A stretch of DNA of 35,746 nucleotides, taken from positions 1-35,746 of the forward strand of contig JAPPMY010000219.1 in the NCBI GenBank assembly GCA_028818855.1. Direction: 5' to 3'. The stretch is from Rhodospirillales bacterium. GTDB taxonomy: Bacteria; Pseudomonadota; Alphaproteobacteria; UBA828. Under the pieces are notes generated by a model. The model had not been told where the DNA came from. It searched no databases and saw nothing but the letters and a program-made list of their open reading frames with translations. The translations under genes and the position numbers were made by a program. Within the stretch, counting starts at the first letter, position 1, and each line of letters begins with the position of its first letter. Shown here in pieces: positions 7,271 through 16,376 of this stretch.

Positions 7271-8872
7271 GTGGCGGGGGAGGAACACCGGGGGGCTGCG
7301 GAAGAGCGCGGCCCCTCGGGTGCCTCGGGCGTGCCCGCGCTCGAGGTCGCCGGCATCCAGAAGTGGTTCGGCCCCGTGCACGCGAACGACGACGTGTCGG
7401 TCGCCGTGGCACCCGGCACGATCCACGGCATCATCGGCGAGAACGGCGCCGGCAAGTCGACGCTGATGAGCATCGTCTACGGCTACTACCAAGCCGACGG
7501 CGGCGAGATCAGGGTGGGGGGCGAGCCGGTCACGATCAGGGGGCCGGAGGACGCCATCAGCCACGGCATCGGCATGGTCCACCAGCACTTCATGCTCGTG
7601 GACACCTTCACCGTGCTGGAAAACGTGGTGCTCGGCGTCGAGAAGGGCTACCTGCTGCGCTCCACGCTCGTCGAGGCCCGGCAGGAGCTGGAACGGCTGG
7701 AGCGCGAGTACGGGCTCGACGTCGACCCCGACGCCATCGTGGGCTCGCTGCCCGTGGGCCTGCAGCAGCGGGTGGAGATCCTGAAGGCGCTCTATCGCGG
7801 CGCCGACATCCTGATCCTGGACGAGCCGACGGGCGTGCTCACGCCGCAGGAGGTGGACGACCTCTTCCGCATCCTCCGCGCGCTGCGGGACCAGGGCCGG
7901 ACCATCATCCTCATCACTCACAAGCTCCGCGAGATCATGGCGCTGACCGACCGGGTCACGGTGATGCGGGCAGGCCGCGTGGTGGATCACGTGGCGACGG
8001 CTGAGACCGACCGCGCGCAGCTCGCCGCGATGATGGTGGGCCGGAGCGTGCTGCTCCACGTGGACAAGGACGAGGCCGCGCCGGGCGAGGCGCTGCTGCA
8101 GGTGGAGAACCTCGCCGTGCGCGATCGCGGCGGCGTGCTGCGCGTCCAGGACGTGAGCTTCGCCGTCCGCGCAGGCGAGATCGTGGGCGTGGCCGGCGTC
8201 GCCGGCAACGGCCAGTCGGAGCTGCTGGAGGCGCTGGCCGGCACGCTCGCCTGCGAGCGGGGCAGCATCGCGCTCGGCGGCGCGCCCGCGCCCGCCGGCG
8301 GACGGGCGGAAGCGGCGCGCGCCATGCGCCGGCGCGGGCTCGGCCACGTGCCCGAGGACCGCCAGCGCATGGGTCTCGTCACCGCCTTCGACGCCTCCGA
8401 GAGCGGCATCCTCGGCTACCACCGCGAGCAGCGCTACAACCCGCGCATGCTGCTGAGCCGGGGCGCTGTCACCGACGCCGTCGGGCGCACCATGGAGGAC
8501 TTCGACGTGCGCCCTCCCCTGCCCCACCTGCGCACAGCCAACTTCTCCGGCGGCAACCAGCAGAAGATCGTGGTCGGCCGCGAGATGGGGCGCAGTCCGG
8601 ACGTGCTGCTGGTGGGCCAGCCCACGCGCGGCGTCGATATCGGCGCCATCGAGTTCATCCACCGCAAGCTGGTCGCCATGCGGGACGCGGGCAAGGCGAT
8701 CCTGCTGGTCTCGGTCGAGCTTGACGAGATCATGTCCCTCTCGGACCGCATCCTCGTGATGTTCGACGGCGCGATCGTGGGCGAGGTGGCGCAGGCGGAC
8801 GCGGACGAGCGCACGCTCGGCCTGATGATGGCGGGCGAGCGCGCGGACGGCGCCGGGGCCGCCGGCGCGTGA
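7271..8872 (+). CDS. ABC importer ATPase with two nucleotide-binding domains (BMP/nucleoside type)
   Basis: The 533-residue protein joins two ABC domains. The first has an intact Walker A, GENGAGKST at 56-64, a Q-loop region in GMVHQHFM, an LPVGLQQRVEI signature and a Walker B ILILDEPTGVL. The second has a degenerate P-loop (GVAGNGQSELL, lacking GK[ST]) but a good FSGGNQQKIVVGRE signature and a VLLVGQPTRGVDIG Walker B region. This asymmetric pair is usual for sugar- and nucleoside-type importers. The start is a GTG at 7271; the first 20 or so residues are low complexity and the true start could lie a little further in. Its stop overlaps the GTG of the first permease (GTGA), which implies translational coupling. 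It powers the BMP importer at the inner face of the membrane. Confidence 0.92.
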   Translation: MAGEEHRGAAEERGPSGASGVPALEVAGIQKWFGPVHANDDVSVAVAPGTIHGIIGENGAGKSTLMSIVYGYYQADGGEIRVGGEPVTIRGPEDAISHGIGMVHQHFMLVDTFTVLENVVLGVEKGYLLRSTLVEARQELERLEREYGLDVDPDAIVGSLPVGLQQRVEILKALYRGADILILDEPTGVLTPQEVDDLFRILRALRDQGRTIILITHKLREIMALTDRVTVMRAGRVVDHVATAETDRAQLAAMMVGRSVLLHVDKDEAAPGEALLQVENLAVRDRGGVLRVQDVSFAVRAGEIVGVAGVAGNGQSELLEALAGTLACERGSIALGGAPAPAGGRAEAARAMRRRGLGHVPEDRQRMGLVTAFDASESGILGYHREQRYNPRMLLSRGAVTDAVGRTMEDFDVRPPLPHLRTANFSGGNQQKIVVGREMGRSPDVLLVGQPTRGVDIGAIEFIHRKLVAMRDAGKAILLVSVELDEIMSLSDRILVMFDGAIVGEVAQADADERTLGLMMAGERADGAGAAGA

Positions 8873-9984
8873 AGGGCTTCGGCGGGCCCACGCAGGCGCC
8901 GGGCTGGGTCACCCACGGGCTGGTCCCGCTCATCAACTTGGGGCTCGCGCTGCTCATCGCCGGCATCATCATCGCGCTCATCGGCGAGAACCCGTTCGAG
9001 GCGCTGAGATTGCTCGTCCTCGGCGCGGTGGGCTACCCGGAGGCGATCGGCTACACGCTCTACTACACCACCAACTTCGTCTTCACCGGGCTCGCCGTCG
9101 CCATCGCCTTCCACTGCGGTCTCTTCAACATCGGCGGCGAGGGGCAGGCCTATCTCGGCGGCCTCGGCGCAGGGCTCATCGGGCTCTACCTCGGCCACTG
9201 GCCGGCGTTCGTAGCGATCCCGCTCGCCATCGCCTGCGCCATGGCCTTCGGCGCCTTCTGGGCCTTCATCCCCGGCTGGCTGCAGGCCAGGCGCGGCAGC
9301 CACATCGTCATCACGACGATCATGTTCAACTTCCTGGCCGCCGCGCTGATGACCTATCTGCTGGTCGAGGTCTTCATCAAACCGGGCCAGCAGGCGGCCG
9401 AGAGCCGCACCTTCGAGACCGGCGTGTGGCTGCCCTTCGTCCACGACATCTTCGCGGCCTTCGGCGCGAACATTGGCCGCTCCTCGCTCAACCTGAGCAT
9501 CGTCGTCGCCGCGGCCTGCCTCGTGGCGTTCTGGTTCTTCGTCTGGCGCACGCGCTGGGGCTACGAGATCCGCGCCGTCGGGCACAACGAATCGGCGGCG
9601 GTCTACGGCGGCATCTCGCCGGCGCGCTCGATCATGCTCGCGATGGCAATCTCCGGCGGGCTCGCGGGCCTCGTCGGCGTGAACGAGATCATCGGCGTCC
9701 ACCACCGGCTGCTGCTGGAGTTCACGGCGGGCTACGGCTTCGTCGGCATCGCGGTGGCGCTGATGGGGCGCAACCACCCGGTGGGCATCGTGCTGGCCGC
9801 GCTGCTCTTCGGCGTGCTCTACCAGGGCGGCTCGGAATTGGCCTTCGACATGCCCAACGTGACGCGCGACATGGTGGTCGTGCTGCAGGGGCTGGTGATC
9901 CTCTTCTCCGGCGCGCTGGAGCACATGTTCCGCGGCCGGATCGAGAGCCTCTTCGCGCGGCGCGCACGCGCGGTGGCGGCGTAG
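8869..9984 (+). CDS. ABC transporter permease, BMP/nucleoside importer subunit 1
   Basis: The 371-residue protein is strongly hydrophobic, with about eight to ten membrane spans. It carries the branched-chain/ribose-type permease signature (HCGLFNIGGEGQAYLGGLGAG near residue 82, then WGYEIRAVGHNESAA near 230). It pairs with the second permease as in YufP/YufQ and NupB/NupC systems, where two different membrane subunits form the pore. The GTG start overlaps the ATPase stop. A short 16-bp gap with GGGGCGGGG leads into the next permease. Expected location: inner membrane. Confidence 0.9.
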   Translation: MKGFGGPTQAPGWVTHGLVPLINLGLALLIAGIIIALIGENPFEALRLLVLGAVGYPEAIGYTLYYTTNFVFTGLAVAIAFHCGLFNIGGEGQAYLGGLGAGLIGLYLGHWPAFVAIPLAIACAMAFGAFWAFIPGWLQARRGSHIVITTIMFNFLAAALMTYLLVEVFIKPGQQAAESRTFETGVWLPFVHDIFAAFGANIGRSSLNLSIVVAAACLVAFWFFVWRTRWGYEIRAVGHNESAAVYGGISPARSIMLAMAISGGLAGLVGVNEIIGVHHRLLLEFTAGYGFVGIAVALMGRNHPVGIVLAALLFGVLYQGGSELAFDMPNVTRDMVVVLQGLVILFSGALEHMFRGRIESLFARRARAVAA

Positions 9985-10000
9985 CCGGGGCGGGGCCATC

Positions 10001-10972
10001 ATGGAAGCCGTGACCTGGTTCGTCCTGGTGATCGACGCGACGCTCCGCGTCTCCACGCCGCTCATCCTCGCCGCCTTCGCCGGCATGTTCGCCGAGCGCT
10101 CGGGCGTAGTCGACATCGGGCTCGAGGGCAAGATGCTGGGCGCGGCGTTCGCCGCCGCCGCCGCCGCCTTCGTCACCGGCTCGGCCTGGCTCGGCCTGCT
10201 GGCGGGGATCGGGACCTCCGTCGCGCTCGCGATGGTCCACGCGTTCGCCTGCGTCACCCACCGGGGCGACCAAGTGGTCTCCGGCATGGCGCTTAACATC
10301 CTGGTGGCGGGGCTCGGCCCCGTGCTCTCGCTCGCCTGGTTTGGCCAAGGCGGGCACTCGCCGCTGGTGGGGGACACGGCGCGCTTCCGCCCGATCCACT
10401 TCCCCTTCGCCGACCGGCTGAGCGACGTGCCCTTCCTCGCCCAGATCTATTCGGAGATCGTGAGCGGCCACAACCTGATCGTCTACCTCGCGCTCGGCAT
10501 GGTCCCGCTGGCGGCGTGGTTCATCTACAAGACCCGCTTCGGGCTGAGGCTCCGCGCCGTCGGCGAGGCGCCGGAGGCGGTGGACACCGCCGGCATCTCG
10601 GTCGCCGGCATGCGCTACCGGGCGATGATCGTCTGCGGCATCCTCTGCGGCATCGCCGGCACCTCGATCTCCATCGCCCAGAACGCGCTCTTCGTGCGCG
10701 ACATGACCGCAGGCATGGGCTACCTCGCGCTGGCGGCGCTCATCTTCGGCAAGTGGCGCCCGGTGCCGACGCTCTTCGCCTGCTTCCTCTTCGCCTTCGC
10801 CGATGCCGTGCAGGCGAGGCTGCAGGGGGTGGACATCCCGGGCGTGGGCGTCATCCCGGTGCAGGCGATCCAGGCGCTGCCCTACCTGCTGACCGTGCTG
10901 CTGCTGGCAGGCTTCGTCGGCAAGGCGGTGCCGCCCAAGGCGAGCGGCCAACCCTACGTGAAGGAGCGTTGA
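10001..10972 (+). CDS. ABC transporter permease, BMP/nucleoside importer subunit 2
   Basis: This 323-residue membrane protein has the partner-permease pattern: ERSGVVDIGLEGKMLGAAFAA near residue 32, FGLRLRAVGEAPEAVDTAGI near 182, and a C-terminal span followed by a basic tail. It completes the importer begun at 6245. The ATG is well placed after a GGGG-rich SD. The gene ends 13 bp before the convergent stop of the nitronate monooxygenase-like gene, with no terminator hairpin between them. No catabolic enzyme is included in the operon, so the imported compound must be inferred from elsewhere. Confidence 0.9.
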   Translation: MEAVTWFVLVIDATLRVSTPLILAAFAGMFAERSGVVDIGLEGKMLGAAFAAAAAAFVTGSAWLGLLAGIGTSVALAMVHAFACVTHRGDQVVSGMALNILVAGLGPVLSLAWFGQGGHSPLVGDTARFRPIHFPFADRLSDVPFLAQIYSEIVSGHNLIVYLALGMVPLAAWFIYKTRFGLRLRAVGEAPEAVDTAGISVAGMRYRAMIVCGILCGIAGTSISIAQNALFVRDMTAGMGYLALAALIFGKWRPVPTLFACFLFAFADAVQARLQGVDIPGVGVIPVQAIQALPYLLTVLLLAGFVGKAVPPKASGQPYVKER

Positions 10973-10985
10973 TGGGGTGCGGCGG

Positions 10986-12383
10986 TCAGTCGCCCGTGAG
11001 GAGGCGGTCCACCAACTGGCGCACGGACGGGATGAAACGGTTCGAGTAGAAGGGGTCGCTCGCGAAGCGGAAGGCCGCGTGGCCCGCGAACATGAGCTGG
11101 TTGTCGATGTCCTCGCCGTGGATGATCTCCTGCAGCGTCTTCTGGATGCAGTAGCTGCGGGGATCGGTCTTCTTTCCGGTCGAGCCTGTTTCGTTGGTCG
11201 CCCAGTTGCTGAAGCGGCAGGCGCTGAGGCAGCCCATGCAGGCTGCCTGGTCGGCCCTGATCTCGCGCGCCTTCTCGTCGGTCACGAAGATGATCGTGGT
11301 GTCGGGCGTCTTCAGCACCGAGGTGAAGCCCTGGTCCATCCACTCCTCGGCCCGCGCCAGATCGCCTCTGGTCAGGTAGAAGCTGCGCCCGCGCGGCCCC
11401 GGCGTGAACACCCGGTCGTGGTCGCCGATGGGCTCGGCGGTGTAGGCGACCTGGCGCTGCTCGCGCTCGGCAAGCTCGTGGATGAAGTCGTTGCGCACGG
11501 CGGACGAATAGAAGCCGGTCGGGCTGAAGCGGTTGAGCTTCACGTCCCCTTCCTTCATCGTCAGCAGCTTGCGCTTCCACGTCTCTGAGATCGGGCTCTC
11601 CTCGGTCACCAGCGGGCGGGTGCCGAACTGAAAGACGATGGGGCCTAGCTCGGGATTGTCGAGCCAGTCCTCCCAGTCGCGCAGGTACCAGACGCCGCCC
11701 GCCATCACGATGGGCACGTCGCCCAGGCCGTATTCGCGCATCTGCTTGCGAAGCGCGAGGACACGCGGATAGGCGGGCTCGGGCTGCTCGGGATCCTCGC
11801 TGTTGGAGAGGCCGTTGTGGCCGCCGGCGCGCCAGGGGTCCTCGTAGACGACGCCGCCCATCCACTCGGAGAAGCGATGATAGGCGCGCTTCCAGAGCGC
11901 ACGGAACGCGCGGGCCGACGAGATGATCGGGTAGTAGTGGACCTCGTACTGCGCGGACACCTCGGCGAGCCGATAGGGCATGCCGGCGCCGCAGGTCACG
12001 CCGTGAATGATGCCGCGCGTGGCCTCTAGGACGCCGTGGAGGATGCGCTCGGCGGCGGCCATCTCCCACAGCACGTTCATGTGGAGCCGCCCCTGGCCGC
12101 CCGAGACGTCGTGGGCGATCCGGGCCTGGGTGATGCCACCACGGATCGCGTAGTCGACGAGCTCCTCGTGGCGCTCCTTTCGCGTGCGCCCGCGATAGGT
12201 CTGCGGGACGGCCCGGCCGCTCTCGTCGTAAGAATCGGCGTTGACGCCGGAGAAGGTGCCGACGCCGCCAGCGGCGGCCCAGGCGCCCGAGCTCAGGCCG
12301 TTGGTCACGCCGATGCCCTTGCCCCCTTCGATCAAGGGCAGGACCTCGCGCCCCGACAACCTGATTGCGTTCAACGCCTTCAT
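10986..12383 (-). CDS. Nitronate monooxygenase-like flavoprotein with Cys-rich C-terminal extension
   Basis: The 465-residue product has the TIM-barrel layout of nitronate monooxygenase/2-nitropropane dioxygenase: GIGVTNGLSSGAWAAAGGVG near the N-terminus, GVTCGAGMP, then PIVMAGGVWY and VFQFGTRPLVTEES, which bind FMN in this family. It is longer than the usual 320-380 residues. The C-terminal segment has cysteines at about 382, 385, 389 and 412, spaced C-x2-C-x3-C then C after 22 residues, in a region CMGCLSACRFSNW. That spacing could hold a metal or iron-sulfur centre, but this is inference. The ATG at 12383 fits the family; a GTG five codons upstream is also in frame. It lies downstream of pnp on the same strand behind a hairpin, so it may have its own promoter. 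The substrate is unknown. Confidence 0.82.
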   Translation of the reverse strand: MKALNAIRLSGREVLPLIEGGKGIGVTNGLSSGAWAAAGGVGTFSGVNADSYDESGRAVPQTYRGRTRKERHEELVDYAIRGGITQARIAHDVSGGQGRLHMNVLWEMAAAERILHGVLEATRGIIHGVTCGAGMPYRLAEVSAQYEVHYYPIISSARAFRALWKRAYHRFSEWMGGVVYEDPWRAGGHNGLSNSEDPEQPEPAYPRVLALRKQMREYGLGDVPIVMAGGVWYLRDWEDWLDNPELGPIVFQFGTRPLVTEESPISETWKRKLLTMKEGDVKLNRFSPTGFYSSAVRNDFIHELAEREQRQVAYTAEPIGDHDRVFTPGPRGRSFYLTRGDLARAEEWMDQGFTSVLKTPDTTIIFVTDEKAREIRADQAACMGCLSACRFSNWATNETGSTGKKTDPRSYCIQKTLQEIIHGEDIDNQLMFAGHAAFRFASDPFYSNRFIPSVRQLVDRLLTGD

Positions 12384-12497
12384 GGTCGGTCCGTCCACCG
12401 TTCAGCCCGGCTCGATCCGCACGCCGTGCGGAGGCAGGGTGGCGGGCCGGCGCCGCAGCTACGCCGCGATGTGGGCAACGGAGGCGCCGATTGCAAG

Positions 12498-12519
12498 ACG
12501 CCGCTTCTCCCGGCGGCGT
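12498..12519 (-). terminator. Hairpin just after the pnp stop codon
   Basis: ACGCCGC and GCGGCGT form a perfect 7-bp stem with an 8-base loop, starting 3 bp past the pnp stop. In the minus-strand RNA the stem is followed by CTTGC, not a full U-run. It may be a weak terminator or a 3' stabilising structure that separates the nusA-pnp block from the nitronate monooxygenase gene. Confidence 0.5.
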
Positions 12520-12522
12520 TCC

Positions 12523-14649
12523 CTACCCTGCCTGTGCGGCATCCTCGGCCGCGCTCAGGTCTTCTCCGCTCTCCTGATTCACGGCCTTCATGCTCAGCTT
12601 GACCTTACCGCGGTCGTCGATGCCGAGCACCTTCACTTTGACGTTATCGCCTTCGCTCAGCACGTCGCTCACGCTCTTGATCCGGCGCGGCGCGATCTCA
12701 CTGATGTGCACCAGGCCGTCGCGTTTGCCGATGAAGTTCACGAAGGCGCCGAAGTCGACGATCTTGACCACCTTGCCGTCGTAGATCACGCCGACCTCGG
12801 GCTCGGCGATGATGTCGCGGATCATGTTGATCGCCGCCTCGGCCGCCTCGGCCTCCACGGCCGCGACCTTGATGGTGCCGTCGTCCTCGATGTCGATCTT
12901 GGTCCCGGTGGTCTCGCAGATCTCGCGGATGACCTTGCCGCCAGGGCCGATAATCTCGCGAATGCGGTCCTTCGGAATCGAGAAGGTGGTGATGCGGGGC
13001 GCGTTATCGCTCACGCTGTCGCGCGCCCGCGCGAGCGCCTTCGCCATCTCGCCCAGGATGTGCAGGCGGCCGTCGCGCGCCTGGGCGAGCGCGGTGCGCA
13101 TGATCTCCTCGGTGATGCTGGTGATCTTGATGTCCATCTGCAGCGAGGTGACGCCCTGCTCGGTGCCTGCGACCTTGAAGTCCATGTCGCCCAGATGGTC
13201 CTCGTCGCCCAGGATGTCGGAGAGCACCGCGAAGCGGTCCTCCTCCTTGATCAGTCCCATGGCGATGCCGGCAACCGGCCGGGCGAGGGGAACGCCCGCG
13301 TCCATGAGCGAGAGCGATGCCCCGCACACCGTCGCCATCGAGGAGGAGCCGTTGGACTCCGTGATCTCGGAGACCACGCGGATGGTGTAGGGGAAGGCCT
13401 CGGCGTCCGGCAGGAGGGGATGAACCGCCCGCCAGGCGAGCTTGCCGTGGCCGATCTCGCGCCGGCCCGGCCCGCGCAGGAACCGCGCCTCGCCCACCGA
13501 GTAGGGCGGGAAGTTGTAGTGCAGCATGAAGCGCTCGCGGTACTCGCCCTCGAGCATGTCCATGATCTGCTCGTCCTGACCGGTGCCCAGCGTCGCCGTG
13601 ACCAGCGCCTGGGTCTCGCCGCGGGTGAAGAGCGCCGAGCCGTGGCTGCGCGGCAGCACGCCCACCTCGCTTTCGATGGCGCGGACGTCGGTGGTGGTCC
13701 GGCCGTCGATCCGTGCTCCGCTGTCGAGGATCTGGCCGCGCACGATGTCCTTCTCGAGCGCGCCGAGCGTGCCGTCCAGGATGGCGCCAGCGCCTTCCTC
13801 ATCGCGGAACTGCGCGGCCGTCTGCGCCTTCGCCGCCGCCACCGTCTCCTGCCGCTCGGTCTTGGCGGCGATGGCGTAGGCTTCGCGGAGCGGTCCCTCG
13901 GCGCTTGCGCGGATGCGGTCCACGAGGGCCGTGTCCTCCTGCTCCTCGGGCAGCTCCCAGGGCTCCTTCGCGCAAGCCTCGGCAAGGCTGACGATGGCGT
14001 CGATCACGGGCCTGACGGCCGCGTGGCCGAAGGTCACCGCGCCCAGCATCTGATCCTCGGAGAGCTCGGACGCCTCCGATTCGACCATGAGCACGCCTTC
14101 CTGGGTGCCCGCCATGACCAGATCCAGGCCGGAGGCCGCGCGCTGCTCGTAGGTCGGGTTCAGCACGTAATCGCCGTCGACGTAGCCCACCCGGCAGCCA
14201 CCGATGGGGCCCATGAAAGGGAGTCCCGAGATGGTGAGCGCGGCCGATGCGCCGACCATCGCGACGATGTCGGAATCGTTGATGAGGTCGTGCGAGAGCA
14301 CCGTGCAGATGACTTGCGTTTCGTTGCGAAACGACTTGACGAAGAGTGGCCGGAGCGGCCGGTCGATGAGGCGGGAGACCAGGGTTTCCTTCTCGCTGGG
14401 CCGCCCTTCGCGCTTGAAGAAGCCGCCCGGAATCTTGCCGGCGGCGAACGCCTTCTCTTCGTAGTTGACCGTGAGCGGGAAGAAATCCTGTCCCTCCCGC
14501 GCCGACCGCTGGCCGACGACGGTGCAGAGCACCGCCGTTTCGCCGTAGCTCGCGAGGACGGCGCCATCCGCCTGGCGGGCGAGGCGCCCGGTTTCGAGAA
14601 CGAGCTTGCGCCCGCCCCACATGACCTCACGACGTGTGATATCGAACAT
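12523..14649 (-). CDS. pnp: Polynucleotide phosphorylase
   Basis: The 708-residue protein matches full-length PNPase in order. Two RNase PH-like domains come first, the second containing [19 protein letters not shown] and [14 protein letters not shown] domain with [11 protein letters not shown] follows, then a C-terminal S1 domain ([28 protein letters not shown]). PNPase degrades RNA 3' to 5' with phosphate and is part of RNA turnover. The ATG at 14649 follows AAGGAAAC. It lies downstream of rpsO, the classical rpsO-pnp order, with a 147-bp spacer holding several hairpins. In enterobacteria this leader is an RNase III/PNPase autoregulation site; the same may apply here. Confidence 0.97.
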   Translation of the reverse strand: MFDITRREVMWGGRKLVLETGRLARQADGAVLASYGETAVLCTVVGQRSAREGQDFFPLTVNYEEKAFAAGKIPGGFFKREGRPSEKETLVSRLIDRPLRPLFVKSFRNETQVICTVLSHDLINDSDIVAMVGASAALTISGLPFMGPIGGCRVGYVDGDYVLNPTYEQRAASGLDLVMAGTQEGVLMVESEASELSEDQMLGAVTFGHAAVRPVIDAIVSLAEACAKEPWELPEEQEDTALVDRIRASAEGPLREAYAIAAKTERQETVAAAKAQTAAQFRDEEGAGAILDGTLGALEKDIVRGQILDSGARIDGRTTTDVRAIESEVGVLPRSHGSALFTRGETQALVTATLGTGQDEQIMDMLEGEYRERFMLHYNFPPYSVGEARFLRGPGRREIGHGKLAWRAVHPLLPDAEAFPYTIRVVSEITESNGSSSMATVCGASLSLMDAGVPLARPVAGIAMGLIKEEDRFAVLSDILGDEDHLGDMDFKVAGTEQGVTSLQMDIKITSITEEIMRTALAQARDGRLHILGEMAKALARARDSVSDNAPRITTFSIPKDRIREIIGPGGKVIREICETTGTKIDIEDDGTIKVAAVEAEAAEAAINMIRDIIAEPEVGVIYDGKVVKIVDFGAFVNFIGKRDGLVHISEIAPRRIKSVSDVLSEGDNVKVKVLGIDDRGKVKLSMKAVNQESGEDLSAAEDAAQAG

Positions 14650-14669
14650 GCTGTTTCCTTCGTTCCCTT

Positions 14670-14778
14670 GGCGAGCCGCTCATTCGGCTCGCCCCTGCAT
14701 GGGCGCAGCGTCGGAGGCTGCGGCCCCATGCCGCGCCTCCCACCGTGCCCTCTTGACCCGCGTGCCGCATGGGTGCGG
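14670..14778 (-). promoter_or_regulatory. rpsO-pnp intergenic structured leader (three hairpins)
   Basis: Three stem-loops lie between rpsO and pnp: a perfect 9-bp stem at 14670-14693 with a 6-base loop, a 13-bp stem with a 2-base bulge at 14697-14731, and a shorter stem around 14764-14778 (CCGCA/TGCGG) extended by CGTG/CACG. No U-run follows any of them, so they do not look like Rho-independent terminators. By analogy with the enterobacterial rpsO-pnp spacer they could be RNase III processing sites through which PNPase represses its own synthesis. The fold is seen; the function is inference. Confidence 0.5.
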
Positions 14779-14796
14779 ACCACGCGAACGCCAATC

Positions 14797-15066
14797 CTAT
14801 TTGCGCAAGCCCAGCCGCTGAATCACGGTGGCGTAGCGCTCCTGATCGTTGCGCTTCAGATAGTCGAGCAGGCGGCGCCTGCGGCTGACCATCTTCAGGA
14901 GGCCCTGCCTCGAATGAAGATCCTTCTTGTGAGCCCGAAAATGCTCGGTCAGGTTGTTGATCCGCTCTGTCAGGATCGCGACCTGGACTTCCGGCGAGCC
15001 GGTATCGTTGGTCTTGGTGGCGTAATCCGAGATCAGCTCTGTCTTCCGCGCCGCGGTGATCGACAT
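14797..15066 (-). CDS. rpsO: 30S ribosomal protein S15
   Basis: The product is 89 residues, exactly the family length, beginning [16 protein letters not shown] and containing [28 protein letters not shown] and [13 protein letters not shown], all hallmarks of S15. S15 binds 16S rRNA early and nucleates assembly of the platform of the small subunit. The ATG at 15066 gives the canonical N-terminus. It sits between truB and pnp as in most proteobacteria. Confidence 0.98.
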   Translation of the reverse strand: MSITAARKTELISDYATKTNDTGSPEVQVAILTERINNLTEHFRAHKKDLHSRQGLLKMVSRRRRLLDYLKRNDQERYATVIQRLGLRK

Positions 15067-15082
15067 CTGGCTACTCCGCATA

Positions 15083-15979
15083 TCAAATGTTGAAGACCCG
15101 CACCGGGCGGGCCTGGCCCGCGCCGACTTCGGCCAGCGCCACGAGGCGGGACCCGGCGGTGGCGCGGACCCTTCCGGGTGCCGCACCGGGCGCGGGCACA
15201 GGCTGGCCGTGGCGCAGACGATCTGCCTCGCGTGCAGTCAGAGGCAGAGCCGGGATGTCGGCCAGCACTGCATCGACCGGTAGCAGGCTTTCGGCGAGGC
15301 CCGGACTATGCCCGAGTGCGACCAGTTTATCCAGTGGATTCGCATCCCCGTCGGTGAACGGCCCGACCGCGGAGCGCCGCAGCCAGGTCACGTGACCGAC
15401 CGTCCCTGCGGCCCGGGCGATGTCGCGGGCCAGGGCCCGGACGTAGGTTCCCTTGCCGCACGCGACCTCGAAGGCGGCGCCGTCGTCAGAGGCCCCGGTC
15501 AGCGTGAGGCTCTCCACGTGCACGGTGCGGGGTGCAAGCTGCGGCGGCCGCCCCTGGCGCGCCAACGTGTACGCGCGCTCGCCGCCGACCTTGAGGGCGG
15601 AGAACGCCGGCGGCACCTGCTCGACGTCGCCGATGAAGGCGGGGAGCACGCCTGCGACCACCGACTCAGGTGGGCGGACCTCGCTCGTCTCGATCACCGT
15701 TCCCTCGGCGTCATCGGTATCGCGCTGCTCGCCGAAGCGCACGCCGAAGCGGTAGCGCTTGCTCGCATCCATCATGAACGAGACCGTCTTGGTCGCCTCG
15801 CCAATGGCGACCGGCAGGACGCCTGTGGCCATCGGATCGAGGGTGCCGGCGTGGCCTACCTTCGCCCCGCGCCCGACCAGCGCCTTGATGCGGGCAACGG
15901 CAGCCGCGGAGGTGATTCCGCCGGGCTTGTCCACGACCAGCCAGCCGTGAAGGCCGCGCTTGGCCTCGTTGTCAGCCAT
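15083..15979 (-). CDS. truB: tRNA pseudouridine(55) synthase TruB
   Basis: The 298-residue protein has [15 protein letters not shown] and then [23 protein letters not shown], with the catalytic Asp48 in the TLDP motif. [15 protein letters not shown] and a [12 protein letters not shown] stretch follow, standard for TruB. It makes pseudouridine-55 in the T-loop of tRNAs. I chose the ATG at 15979 because it overlaps the rbfA stop by a few bases, the usual tight arrangement. The in-frame ATG at 15991 would add four residues inside rbfA. The C-terminal part is the small PUA-like domain. Confidence 0.96.
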   Translation of the reverse strand: MADNEAKRGLHGWLVVDKPGGITSAAAVARIKALVGRGAKVGHAGTLDPMATGVLPVAIGEATKTVSFMMDASKRYRFGVRFGEQRDTDDAEGTVIETSEVRPPESVVAGVLPAFIGDVEQVPPAFSALKVGGERAYTLARQGRPPQLAPRTVHVESLTLTGASDDGAAFEVACGKGTYVRALARDIARAAGTVGHVTWLRRSAVGPFTDGDANPLDKLVALGHSPGLAESLLPVDAVLADIPALPLTAREADRLRHGQPVPAPGAAPGRVRATAGSRLVALAEVGAGQARPVRVFNI

Positions 15980-16355
15980 CGGCCTCGCCATTGCCGTCGA
16001 GCAGCCTCTCCAGGCGCTCCACAGTCTCGAAGCTGCGGTCCAGCTCGAAGCGGAGCGTGGGCGAGAACTTGAGCCGGACCCGGCGGTTCACCTCGCCGCG
16101 CAGGTACCCTGCGGCACGCTGCAGGGCGTCGATCGCTTCCGCCGTTCGCTCACCGCCGAGCGGCATCACATAGACCTTGGCGGAGCGCAGGTCCGGCGCC
16201 GGCCGGACCTCCGTCACGGTGAGGCGCACGTCGCTCAGGACGGGATCGCGGAACTGGCTGCGGGCGAGCGATTCGGAGAGCGCCTCCCGGATAAGCTCGC
16301 CGACTCGCCGCTGCCGCTGGCTGGGCGCGCCAGCGCTGCCGCTCCTCCTCGTCAT
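15972..16355 (-). CDS. rbfA: 30S ribosome-binding factor RbfA
   Basis: The 127-residue product has the RbfA signature: RVGELIREALSESLAR near residue 15, DPVLSDVRLTVTEVRPAPDLRSAKVYV near 38, and LRFELDRSFE near the C-terminus. RbfA binds immature 30S subunits and helps 16S rRNA 5'-end maturation. The gene follows infB closely and overlaps truB. The first few residues (MTRRSGSAGAPSQRQRRVG) are basic and variable, as is common for this protein. Confidence 0.95.
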   Translation of the reverse strand: MTRRSGSAGAPSQRQRRVGELIREALSESLARSQFRDPVLSDVRLTVTEVRPAPDLRSAKVYVMPLGGERTAEAIDALQRAAGYLRGEVNRRVRLKFSPTLRFELDRSFETVERLERLLDGNGEADG

Positions 16356-16376
16356 CGGCCGTCTGGCGCGTGCACC

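Noticed and set aside
6062-8662. An 866-codon minus-strand frame across the BMP importer
   Set aside because: Antisense to the binding protein and ATPase genes; His/Asp/Ala/Val-rich composition typical of shadow frames.
8434-10377. A 647-codon minus-strand frame over the permeases
   Set aside because: Antisense to two membrane-protein genes with clear permease signatures; the frame itself has no recognisable domain.
12241-15093. A 950-codon plus-strand frame across pnp and rpsO
   Set aside because: Antisense to two well-recognised genes, with no domain pattern and no plausible start context.
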